Positions 1-5,958 of a DNA stretch of 7,910 nt are shown here, in pieces. This DNA is from an uncultured Hyphomonadaceae bacterium (GTDB taxonomy: Bacteria > Pseudomonadota > Alphaproteobacteria > Caulobacterales > Hyphomonadaceae): NCBI GenBank assembly GCA_938049795.1, contig CALLCD010000168.1, positions 1-7,910 on the forward strand, written 5' to 3'. Below the pieces are notes generated by a model. The model searched no databases. It was not told the origin of the DNA and saw only the letters and a program-made list of their open reading frames with translations. A program made the position numbers and the translations under genes. Each line of letters starts with the position of its first letter. Within the stretch, counting starts at the first letter, position 1.

Positions 1-1
1 T

Positions 2-622
2 TATGGCGGCGGTGCGCTCTATCTCGCCTTCGGACTTTGCGCAGGGATCATCCATGCAAGCAAAACCGGGCAGGGGCAGGTCATCGACTGCGCCATGACG
101 GACGGGGCGGCGTCGCTCGCAGCCATGTTCTACGGCATGCGTCATTCCGGGCTCTGGACCGATGAGCGCGAAGCCAATCTGCTTGATGGCGGCGCGCATT
201 TCTATGGCACCTATGAATGCGCAGACGGACGCTGGGTCTCCATCGGCTCCATCGAACCGCAATTCTATGCCATTCTGCTCGAGAAAACCGGCCTCGACGA
301 TCCGGTCTTTACCCAGCAGATGAACAAGGCCGTATGGCCAGACCTCAAGGCCCAACTTGCCGCCAAAATCAAAACCAAGACCCGCGAAGAATGGTGCGCC
401 ATCATGGAAGGCACCGACATCTGCTTTGCGCCCGTCCTGTCCATGGCCGAAGCGCCTGACCACCCCCACAACAAGGCCCGCCAGACCTTTGTCGAGGTCG
501 AAGGCGTCACCCAGCCCGCGCCTGCACCGCGCTTCTCTGAGACCCCGGGCGCGATCCAGCGTCCCCCTGCGGCCAATGGCGAACATCATGATGAGATCCT
601 TGCCGATTGGGGTCTGACATAG
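2..622 (+). CDS. CaiB/BaiF-family CoA-transferase fold protein, alpha-methylacyl-CoA racemase type (5' end outside window)
   Basis: The reading frame is already open at base 2 and runs 206 codons to TAG at 620-622. The N-terminal part, with the start and the His equivalent to His126 of the mycobacterial racemase MCR, lies upstream of the window. The family epimerises the alpha carbon of 2-methyl-branched acyl-CoA esters, which lets (2R) substrates enter beta-oxidation, in the cytoplasm. Seen here: a glycine-rich GGGALYLAFG stretch at visible residues 2-11, then GQGQVIDCAMTDGA around residues 23-36 with the catalytic-type Asp at visible residue 34. Next comes YECADGRWVSIGSIEPQFY, whose Glu at visible residue 85 matches the racemase Glu (Glu241 in MCR). 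That SIEPQF segment favours the racemase branch over formyl-CoA or carnitine CoA-transferases. The histidine phosphatase starts 2 nt after the stop. Exact substrate is unknown. Confidence 0.9.
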   Translation, partial: YGGGALYLAFGLCAGIIHASKTGQGQVIDCAMTDGAASLAAMFYGMRHSGLWTDEREANLLDGGAHFYGTYECADGRWVSIGSIEPQFYAILLEKTGLDDPVFTQQMNKAVWPDLKAQLAAKIKTKTREEWCAIMEGTDICFAPVLSMAEAPDHPHNKARQTFVEVEGVTQPAPAPRFSETPGAIQRPPAANGEHHDEILADWGLT

Positions 623-624
623 CG

Positions 625-1356
625 ATGACCGCACTTCCCGGCACCGCCGCTCGCCGACGTCTCTACCTCATGCGGCACGGCTTTGTGGACTATACCGCCA
701 AAGAAGTCGTCGAAACCCGTGACCCGACCCGCGCCAGCCTCACCCCGCAGGGCCGCGAAGAAGCCCGCTTAGCTGGTCTGGCCTTACGCGACATCAAGCT
801 CGACGTGGCCCTCTCTTCGGGCCTGCTTCGAACAAATCAGACCGCCGCGCTCGTCCTCGGTGAACGCCATGAGGACATGCCGCTCGAGACTGATGCGCGC
901 TTCGAGGAATTGCACAGCGGCCAATACATCCATTTCGAAAGCGCCCAGCATTTGGCCGAGACGATGAGCGAACAATTTGATCGGGCCGGAGAGGCGGGGG
1001 CGACCTTCCTGCCCGGCGGCGAGCTGTTCGTTGATGCCGACAAACGCATCCGCGAAGGCCTGTCCGCACTGCTCGCCCGAAAGGACTGGTCCACCGCGCT
1101 TCTCGTTGCCCATGAAGGCGTCAACCGACTGATCCTCGCCTCGGTGCTCGGCGGCTCGCTACAAGCCAGCACAGCGTTCGAGCAGGACACAGGCTGCATC
1201 AACATCCTCGATTTCGACCTCGCCCCCGCGCCAGAAGGGGAAACCGCCCCCAGAATCACCCGCACCGTCATCAAAGCCATGAACCTCACCCCCGCCAATT
1301 ACCTCAAAAACGGTATGAATCTGCGCAGTTTCGAGGCCATTTTTACGCGCCAATAA
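625..1356 (+). CDS. Histidine phosphatase family protein (phosphoglycerate mutase-like)
   Basis: A 243-residue cytoplasmic-looking protein with no signal peptide or membrane segment. ATG at 625 was chosen because it sits 2 nt after the racemase stop and places the RHG motif at the usual distance from the N-terminus. A TTG at 607 in the same frame would add only six residues inside the upstream gene. The family's catalytic set is complete: LYLMRHG at residues 13-19 with the phospho-accepting His18 and Arg17, SSGLLRTNQTA at 64-74 with Arg69, the FEEL acid at Glu94/95, and VAHEGVNR at 161-168 with His163. The fold covers mutases and phosphatases for sugar phosphates, nucleotide-derived substrates and phosphoproteins, and the motifs do not say which one is used. 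The region after residue 200 is proline-rich and poorly conserved in appearance. It is probably translated with the racemase, and no terminator follows until 1519. Confidence 0.88.
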   Translation: MTALPGTAARRRLYLMRHGFVDYTAKEVVETRDPTRASLTPQGREEARLAGLALRDIKLDVALSSGLLRTNQTAALVLGERHEDMPLETDARFEELHSGQYIHFESAQHLAETMSEQFDRAGEAGATFLPGGELFVDADKRIREGLSALLARKDWSTALLVAHEGVNRLILASVLGGSLQASTAFEQDTGCINILDFDLAPAPEGETAPRITRTVIKAMNLTPANYLKNGMNLRSFEAIFTRQ

Positions 1357-1393
1357 TGTTCGGAAACGAAAAAAGCCAATAAACTCGACTTTT

Positions 1394-1420
1394 ATGAACG
1401 AAGATGAACGAAGATGAATG
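1394..1420. repeat. Tandem 10-bp direct repeat (about 2.7 copies)
   Basis: ATGAACGAAG occurs at 1394-1403 and again at 1404-1413, followed by a partial third copy ATGAATG at 1414-1420. The repeat lies 38 nt after the phosphatase stop, in non-coding DNA and upstream of the terminator. A period of 10 bp puts copies on the same face of the helix, as expected of a cooperative protein-binding site, but slipped-strand duplication explains it equally well. No matching copies were noticed elsewhere in the gap. Confidence 0.6.
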
Positions 1421-1454
1421 CGCTCCGTTCAGGTTCGATATGGCATAAAAAACT

Positions 1455-1545
1455 CGTTGTCTGACGGGCCCGATGGAGTTCTCCTCTGATCCTGACAACG
1501 TCCTTCTTGCTTTACCTGAGCTGGCCGGTTGGCCAGCTTTTTTTT
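1455..1545 (+). ncRNA. Candidate small structured RNA or terminated leader (speculative)
   Basis: Directly before the terminator, CGTTGTC at 1455-1461 is the exact reverse complement of GACAACG at 1494-1500. This would close a 32-nt loop region that contains GGAG and CTCC (1475-1478 and 1481-1484). With the terminator hairpin at 1519-1545 this makes a compact unit of about 90 nt: two stem-loops and a U-tract, the usual layout of a small RNA. The loop carries CTCCTC (1481-1486), an anti-Shine-Dalgarno-like sequence. Against it: no convincing -35/-10 pair was found upstream, no known RNA family was recognised, and the segment could simply be the phosphatase 3' UTR. It is too far from the next start codon to be a typical riboswitch. 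Confidence 0.25.
1519..1545 (+). terminator. Rho-independent terminator
   Basis: A perfect 8-bp GC-rich stem, AGCTGGCC (1519-1526) with GGCCAGCT (1531-1538), is closed by a GGTT tetraloop and runs directly into eight T residues (1538-1545). This is a strong intrinsic terminator reading rightwards. It ends transcription either from the racemase-phosphatase pair, 163 nt upstream, or from a short transcript starting in the gap. It implies that the lipoprotein gene at 1649 has its own promoter in the 103 nt that follow. There is no matching T-run for the opposite direction. Confidence 0.88.
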
Positions 1546-1590
1546 CGCCAAGGGCCCACGCAATTGTGATGGGCAAGCGCGGCCAAAAAC

Positions 1591-1601
1591 TTGTCGGACA
1601 A
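1591..1601. promoter_or_regulatory. Candidate operator palindrome upstream of the lipoprotein operon
   Basis: TTGTCGGACAA is a perfect 5-bp inverted repeat around a single central base. It lies between the terminator and the lipoprotein Shine-Dalgarno, 47 nt before the start codon. Short palindromes of the TTGTC-N-GACAA kind suit dimeric repressors, and GntR-type operators look similar, but no regulator gene is in the window. A half-matching copy, TTGTCTGAC, is at 1457-1465. A chance palindrome of this size within a gap of this length is not rare. The promoter itself could not be placed: no good -35/-10 pair is visible in 1546-1634. Confidence 0.3.
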
Positions 1602-1634
1602 AGGGCTGCATGGGAGAGGGGTGGGAAAGCCCCC

Positions 1635-1641
1635 AAAGGAG
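1635..1641 (+). promoter_or_regulatory. Shine-Dalgarno sequence deciding the lipoprotein start
   Basis: AAAGGAG sits 7 nt before the ATG at 1649. This identifies the real start, because the same frame stays open upstream as far as a TTG at 1529, within the terminator. Just before it, GGGG (1618-1621) can pair with CCCC (1631-1634), which could place a small hairpin directly against the ribosome-binding site. Confidence 0.85.
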
Positions 1642-1648
1642 CCAGCCC

Positions 1649-3274
1649 ATGCCAATTCGTCCCCAGTCTGTCCTTGCCGGTCTCGCCCTTTTTCTTACGT
1701 CTGCGCTTGCGGCGATGTCGCTCAGTGGCTGCGTCTATATCTCGACCACCCAAGTGCCCTCGACCTTCGACACCGCCCCCGCGCAGGTCCAAGCCGCCCA
1801 AACGACATCCGCTTTGCCTCTGGAGGCGACCAATGTGTTCGACCAGCAGGCCGAAGCCCAAGCCACACTCAACCGTGCCATTTTCGCAGCCGGTGGCCTC
1901 GACGCGCTCGAACAGATGCGCGACGCCGAACTCACGCTCACCGTCCGCGCCGCCCGCATCGGTCAGGACGTGACGCCCGAAACAGCCCCCATCCTCGGCG
2001 AGCCATCCCGCTCTGTCATCGCCCGCAAAAATGGCCGCATCGCCATCGAGCGCTACAATGGCGACACGCTCGGCTCGGTCTATGTACGTGAAACCCTCGG
2101 CGACTGGATCTGGTTTGCCGGACCAAACACAGTGGCCGATGTCGAGCCGATCCTCGCCGCAGGCATCATCGCGCAAGCGGACAGCTCGGCCCATCTCCTG
2201 CTCGAAATGTCGGACCGTTCAGAATATCTGCGCGCCGCCGGCATGCGCGTGATCGACGGGCAGACTTATAATATGGTGTCCTATGCCGACACGCTTGGCC
2301 GCCTGCGCACTTTGTCCTTCGACACCAAAACCGGCCATCTCGCCCGCGCCGAAAGCCTGAGCACCCATGCCCAATGGGGCGACATCGCCACCGTCCAGAC
2401 CTTTAGCGATTATCGCACAACAGGTGGCGTAAAACTCGCCCACAACGTCACCACCCATCAGGCCAGCGCGCTGGCATCCGAGATCATCGTCGAAAGCGTC
2501 TCTCTGGAAGCTGCCGCGCCCGAGCGTTTCGAAAAACCGGCTGACGCCACCGTCAACGACCCGTTCACCGCACCCGGCTCCGCCCCCCGCGAGCTCACCG
2601 TCGAAACCCTGTCAGACGGCATCCACTTCATCGAAAACGCCGCCCAGGGCTACAATGTCATCTTCGTCGAACAGTCCGGCGGCATCCTCGTCCTCGAAAC
2701 ACCGCAATCGCCCCAATCCGCCCGCGACATCATCCGCACCATCGGTGAAGCCCTGCCAGACCAGCCGATCAAGACCGCCGTGCCAACCCACCATCATTTC
2801 GACCATTCCGGCGGCATTTACGGCTTCCTTGAAGCGGGCATCCCGATCCTGACCACGCCGGGCAATGCCGGTTTCGTCCGCACCATCGGCACGGCGAGCC
2901 GCAATATCGGCCAGAATACCGGACCCATCACCACCCCCGTGGTCAAAACATTTACCGGCGAGACCAGCCTCGGCGAGAACGGCAATCTCGTCCGCCTGAT
3001 CAATGTTGGCCCCAATCCGCATGCAGAGGAAATTGTCGTCGCCTACATTCCCGCGATCAAAGCCGTCTTCGTCGCCGACATCTTCAGCGCGCGCGGCGAG
3101 GAGATCCCGCCGGCTAATGAAAACCAGCTTGCCTTCGCAGACCGGCTCGAAACGCTCGACATCGACATCGAAACCTTCATCCCCGTTCATGGCCGCAAAG
3201 CCACCGCCGTCGAGTTCTGGGCCTCCGTCGAAGCTGGCCGCGCCGCCCAAGCAGACGCCGATACCGAAGAGTAG
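1649..3274 (+). CDS. Secreted lipoprotein with C-terminal metallo-beta-lactamase-fold hydrolase domain
   Basis: A 541-residue protein. Residues 1-28 form a lipoprotein signal peptide: Arg4, a hydrophobic stretch from Val8 to about Met23, and the lipobox LSGC with the modified Cys28. The next residue is Val, not Asp, so by the Lol sorting rule it should reach the outer membrane, facing the periplasm. Residues about 60-300 have no recognised motif. Segments such as YNGDTLGSVYVRETLGDWIW and TFSDYRTTGGVKLAHNVTTH look like the beta-rich LolA-type fold, but this is only an impression. From about 318 to 525 there is a full metallo-beta-lactamase domain with all metal ligands: HxHxDH as H381, H383, D385 and H386, then H458 (NPHAEE), D477 (ADIF) and H514 (PVHG). 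The complete set argues for an active, probably di-metal hydrolase. Substrate is unknown: lactonase, esterase, thioesterase or beta-lactamase-like activity are all possible. First gene of the right-hand operon, 48 nt before dhmA. Confidence 0.88.
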   Translation: MPIRPQSVLAGLALFLTSALAAMSLSGCVYISTTQVPSTFDTAPAQVQAAQTTSALPLEATNVFDQQAEAQATLNRAIFAAGGLDALEQMRDAELTLTVRAARIGQDVTPETAPILGEPSRSVIARKNGRIAIERYNGDTLGSVYVRETLGDWIWFAGPNTVADVEPILAAGIIAQADSSAHLLLEMSDRSEYLRAAGMRVIDGQTYNMVSYADTLGRLRTLSFDTKTGHLARAESLSTHAQWGDIATVQTFSDYRTTGGVKLAHNVTTHQASALASEIIVESVSLEAAAPERFEKPADATVNDPFTAPGSAPRELTVETLSDGIHFIENAAQGYNVIFVEQSGGILVLETPQSPQSARDIIRTIGEALPDQPIKTAVPTHHHFDHSGGIYGFLEAGIPILTTPGNAGFVRTIGTASRNIGQNTGPITTPVVKTFTGETSLGENGNLVRLINVGPNPHAEEIVVAYIPAIKAVFVADIFSARGEEIPPANENQLAFADRLETLDIDIETFIPVHGRKATAVEFWASVEAGRAAQADADTEE

Positions 3275-3310
3275 CGGCTCAGACCGTACTAGGATAACAA
3301 TAAGAAAAAC

Positions 3311-3316
3311 GAGGAG
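3311..3316 (+). promoter_or_regulatory. Ribosome-binding site of dhmA
   Basis: GAGGAG is placed 6 nt before the ATG at 3323. The 48-nt gap from the lipoprotein stop contains no hairpin or T-run, which fits read-through from the upstream gene. Confidence 0.8.
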
Positions 3317-3322
3317 CCCAAA

Positions 3323-4324
3323 ATGACCACAGCCCTGAGAACAGATGACGCCCGCTTTGCCGGTCTAAGCGGCTACAATTTCGACCCGCACTATACGGAC
3401 GTTAAAACGGACGACGGCACCCATCTCCGGCTCCATTATCTCGACGAAGGCCCACGCGACGGCGAGATCGTCCTGTGCATGCACGGACAGCCAAGCTGGT
3501 CCTATCTCTACCGCAAAATGATCCCGTTCCTGACCTCGGCCGGTTTCCGCGTCATCGCGCCAGACCTCATCGGCTTCGGACGCTCGGACAAGCCGTCACA
3601 AATCGAAGACTACACCTATGCAAGCCATGTCGACTGGGTGAGCCAATGGCTGACAGGTCTCGACCTTAAAGGCGTCACACTCGTTTGTCAGGACTGGGGT
3701 GGCCTGATCGGGCTTCGTCTCGCCGCCGCATTCCCCGACCGCTTCGCCCGTCTCGTCATTGCCAATACCGGACTGCCCGACTCCAGAGCCGTCTCGCCGG
3801 AAATGTCCGCCATGCTCGGTCAGGTCTATCCCTCCATTCCCGTCCCAAGCGCTAAAGATGTCACCGAACAGTTTGCCAGCGGTGCCCCCGGCGCATTTCT
3901 CTATTGGGTCAAATACGCCGCCGAAGCGCCCGACTTCTCCGTCCGTGATGTCTTCGGTCTCCTCTCCAGCATCAAGGACGAGGCCGTGCTCGATGGCTAT
4001 GCCGCCCCGTTTCCCGACGACAGCTACATCGCCGGCGCGCGCGCTTTCCCATCGCTCGTCCCGCTCATGCCGCACCACCAGTCCGAGCGCGAAGACAATG
4101 ACGCGGCTTGGAAAACCCTTGAAGCCTTCGAAAAGCCCGTGCTCACTGCGTTCAGCGATGGCGATCCGGTCAGCCGCGGCGGTGAAGTGCCATTCCAGAA
4201 GCGCATCCCGGGCGCAAAGGGCGTCGAACATGTCACCATCAAAAATGCCGGTCACTTCTTGCAGGAAGACCAGCCCGAAGCCCTGTCTCAGGCCATCATT
4301 GAGTTTATGAACAAAACGCGATAG
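3323..4324 (+). CDS. dhmA: Haloalkane dehalogenase, subfamily HLD-I (DhlA-like)
   Basis: A 333-residue alpha/beta-hydrolase, cytoplasmic with no signal peptide. Haloalkane dehalogenases (EC 3.8.1.5) split a carbon-halogen bond with water, giving an alcohol, halide and a proton. Visible sites: oxyanion-hole segment HGQPSWSYLYRKMIP from His54; VCQDWGG at 121-127 with nucleophile Asp124 and halide-binding Trp125; cap domain about 150-235, where FLYWVKY puts Trp195 at the position of the second halide-binding Trp (Trp175 of DhlA). AFSDGDP at 276-282 gives catalytic acid Asp281, and NAGHFLQED at 308-316 gives base His311. The cap Trp, the conserved FPDDSYIAGARAFPSLVP stretch and the C-terminal acid separate this branch from epoxide hydrolases and from LinB/DhaA-type enzymes. 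Position 56 is Gln where DhlA has Glu. The symbol follows the common name for this subfamily; a hydrolase for a non-halogenated substrate cannot be excluded. It lies between the lipoprotein and the monooxygenase, with gaps of 48 and 49 nt. Confidence 0.88.
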   Translation: MTTALRTDDARFAGLSGYNFDPHYTDVKTDDGTHLRLHYLDEGPRDGEIVLCMHGQPSWSYLYRKMIPFLTSAGFRVIAPDLIGFGRSDKPSQIEDYTYASHVDWVSQWLTGLDLKGVTLVCQDWGGLIGLRLAAAFPDRFARLVIANTGLPDSRAVSPEMSAMLGQVYPSIPVPSAKDVTEQFASGAPGAFLYWVKYAAEAPDFSVRDVFGLLSSIKDEAVLDGYAAPFPDDSYIAGARAFPSLVPLMPHHQSEREDNDAAWKTLEAFEKPVLTAFSDGDPVSRGGEVPFQKRIPGAKGVEHVTIKNAGHFLQEDQPEALSQAIIEFMNKTR

Positions 4325-4360
4325 GTTCACCATTCATATTCGGGCGCGGGGAGCGCCGAT

Positions 4361-4366
4361 GGAAGG
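4361..4366 (+). promoter_or_regulatory. Ribosome-binding site of the monooxygenase, with a small GC hairpin just upstream
   Basis: GGAAGG lies 7 nt before the ATG at 4374. Just upstream, GGCGC (4343-4347) pairs with GCGCC (4353-4357) over a 5-nt loop. There is no T-run after it, so it is not a terminator. It could modestly affect translation or mRNA stability, or be chance. Confidence 0.65.
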
Positions 4367-4373
4367 GTAGACC

Positions 4374-5858
4374 ATGCAAGCAGATGTCGATGTACTGATC
4401 GTAGGGGCCGGCCTGTCAGGGATTGGCGCAGCCGTCCATTTGCAAACCGACTGTCCGGACAAGACCTATGCCATCCTCGAAGCCCGCGACGCCATCGGCG
4501 GCACATGGGATCTCTTCCGCTATCCGGGCATCCGCTCGGACAGCGACATGCACACGCTCGGCTATGTCTTCAAACCGTGGACCGAAGCCAAAGCCATCGC
4601 CGACGGTCCCAATATCCGCAAATATGTCCGCGAAACAGCCGCCGAGCATGGTGTAGACAAACACATCCGCTTCAATCACAAAGTCGTCGCCGCAAGCTGG
4701 TCGAGCGAAACCGCGCTCTGGACGGTCACAGTCGCGCAGGGCGATGAGACAAGCCTGATCCATTGCCGTTTCCTCTTCATGTGCTCGGGCTATTACAATT
4801 ACGACGCAGGCTACACGCCAGACTTTGAAGGCATGAGCGACTTTCAGGGCGAGATCGTCCATCCGCAAAAATGGACCGCCGACATCGACCATAAGGACAA
4901 GAAGATCATCATCATCGGCAGCGGCGCAACCGCCGTCACGCTGGTCCCCGAACTTGCCAAAACGGCGAGCCACGTCACCATGCTCCAGCGCTCGCCGACC
5001 TATATCGTCTCGCGTCCGGCCCGTGACCTGCTTGCCAACATTGCCCGCAAAATCCTGCCGCACGGTTTGGCCTACCGCTTCGCCCGCTGGAAAAACATCA
5101 CCCTCGGCCGGTATTTCTACAACCGCACCCAATCCCATCCCGAGAAGACCAAACAGACTTTGCTCAAACGCGTCCGCAAAGAGCTCGGCGACGGTTTCGA
5201 CATCGAGACCGATTTCACCCCGAGCTATAATCCGTGGGAGCAGCGGCTCTGCCTCGTGCCCGACAGCGATCTGTTCAATGCGCTCAAATCCGGCGACGCA
5301 TCGGTCAAAACCGCCCATATCGAAAAGTTCACGCCCGAAGGCATCAAGCTGACCACGGGCGAAACGCTGGACGCCGACATGATCGTCACCGCCACGGGGC
5401 TCAATCTGAAATTCCTCGGCGGCATGAGCCTGACCGTTGACGGCGAGCATCTGCAAACCGGCGATCTCCTGACCTATAAGGGGCTGATGTATCGTGACGT
5501 GCCGAACTTCGCCAATGTCTTCGGCTACACCAATGCCTCATGGACGCTCAAAGCGGATCTGACCTGTCATTATGTCTGCCGTCTGATCAACCTGTTGGAT
5601 GACACCGGACGGGATTTCTGCGTCCCGCGCGTGTCCGATGATCAGATCGAGATCAAAGACATGGTCCCGCTCAGCTCTGGCTATTTCGCGCGCGCCGTAG
5701 ACACGCTCCCCAAAGAAGCCACCACCGAGCCTTGGCAGCAAATGCACGATTACGCCGCCGACATCAAAGCGCTCAGACATGGAGACCTGAATGACGGCTT
5801 CATGACGTTTGGCCGGAAGCAGGAAACCTCCGGCACCGAGGACATTGCCGCCGAGTAG
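4374..5858 (+). CDS. ethA: EthA-like flavin-containing monooxygenase (type I Baeyer-Villiger family)
   Basis: A 494-residue protein, near the 489 residues of mycobacterial EthA and recognisably similar along its whole length. The family uses FAD and NADPH with O2 to insert oxygen next to a ketone carbonyl, making an ester or lactone; EthA also oxidises thioamides and sulfides. Domains: FAD-binding GAGLSG at 11-16 and GGTWDLFRYPGIRSDSDM at 42-59; the Baeyer-Villiger fingerprint at 157-168 (F157, G159, H163, W167); NADPH-binding GSGATA at 182-187; a conserved QRLCLVP at 290-296 whose Arg291 matches the catalytic Arg of the family; TATGLN at 339-344; and YTNASWTLKADL at 385-396. The fingerprint normally ends W-P or W-D, here W-T. 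EthA in Mycobacterium has a divergent TetR repressor (EthR); none is adjacent here. The C-terminal 15 residues are low-complexity and acidic. Substrate is unknown. Confidence 0.93.
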   Translation: MQADVDVLIVGAGLSGIGAAVHLQTDCPDKTYAILEARDAIGGTWDLFRYPGIRSDSDMHTLGYVFKPWTEAKAIADGPNIRKYVRETAAEHGVDKHIRFNHKVVAASWSSETALWTVTVAQGDETSLIHCRFLFMCSGYYNYDAGYTPDFEGMSDFQGEIVHPQKWTADIDHKDKKIIIIGSGATAVTLVPELAKTASHVTMLQRSPTYIVSRPARDLLANIARKILPHGLAYRFARWKNITLGRYFYNRTQSHPEKTKQTLLKRVRKELGDGFDIETDFTPSYNPWEQRLCLVPDSDLFNALKSGDASVKTAHIEKFTPEGIKLTTGETLDADMIVTATGLNLKFLGGMSLTVDGEHLQTGDLLTYKGLMYRDVPNFANVFGYTNASWTLKADLTCHYVCRLINLLDDTGRDFCVPRVSDDQIEIKDMVPLSSGYFARAVDTLPKEATTEPWQQMHDYAADIKALRHGDLNDGFMTFGRKQETSGTEDIAAE

Positions 5859-5888
5859 GTTTTTCGCGCGCCCCCGCTGGCCCAAGCC

Positions 5889-5912
5889 CGATTGCCTAAC
5901 TATAAGCAATTG
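5889..5912. promoter_or_regulatory. Weak inverted repeat with a TATAAG element before the E1 gene
   Basis: In the 100-nt gap between the monooxygenase and the E1, ATTGC (5891-5895) and GCAAT (5906-5910) form an inverted repeat over a 10-nt spacer, extended outward by one G-T mismatch and a C-G pair. The spacer contains TATAA, resembling a -10 box, but no good -35 element lies at the right distance. It could be an operator or promoter giving the E1 separate control. The evidence is thin. Confidence 0.2.
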
Positions 5913-5958
5913 ACCTGTCCATCTCCGGCAGGGCTTGAAAAAAAGGGTCATCGCGCCA

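Noticed and set aside
1396..1409. Possible LexA (SOS) box made of two GAAC elements
   Set aside because: The alphaproteobacterial LexA box is GTTC-N7-GTTC (or its complement). Here the spacing is GAAC-N6-GAAC, set by the 10-bp repeat, and none of the flanking genes is an SOS gene.
1473..1973. Open frame starting at ATG 1473 that runs through the terminator, considered as a leader peptide
   Set aside because: It does not stop near the terminator but runs far into the lipoprotein gene in another frame, has no clear ribosome-binding site, and has no run of regulatory codons.
1343..2194. Long minus-strand open frame (283 codons) across the gap and the start of the lipoprotein gene
   Set aside because: It overlaps the well-supported lipoprotein gene, its product is arginine/glycine-rich without any motif, and it ends in the phosphatase 3' end. 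It is a shadow produced by GC-rich codon use on the plus strand.
4416..5456. Minus-strand open frame (346 codons) opposite the monooxygenase gene
   Set aside because: The plus-strand frame carries a full EthA-like protein with all motifs, and the minus-strand product has no recognisable domain. The same holds for the other long minus-strand frames at 2612-3250, 3596-4333, 5896-6546 and 7030-7539.
5828..5864. Possible terminator after the monooxygenase: CGGCA/TGCCG inverted repeat then TTTTT
   Set aside because: The stem is only 5 bp with a 10-nt loop, lies within the coding sequence, and the five T residues start about 10 nt after it. It is not a convincing intrinsic terminator.
5910..5938. 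TTGACC at 5910-5915 as a -35 element for the E1 gene
   Set aside because: At 17 nt spacing the -10 position reads GCTTGA, which barely resembles a -10 box, so no promoter was called.
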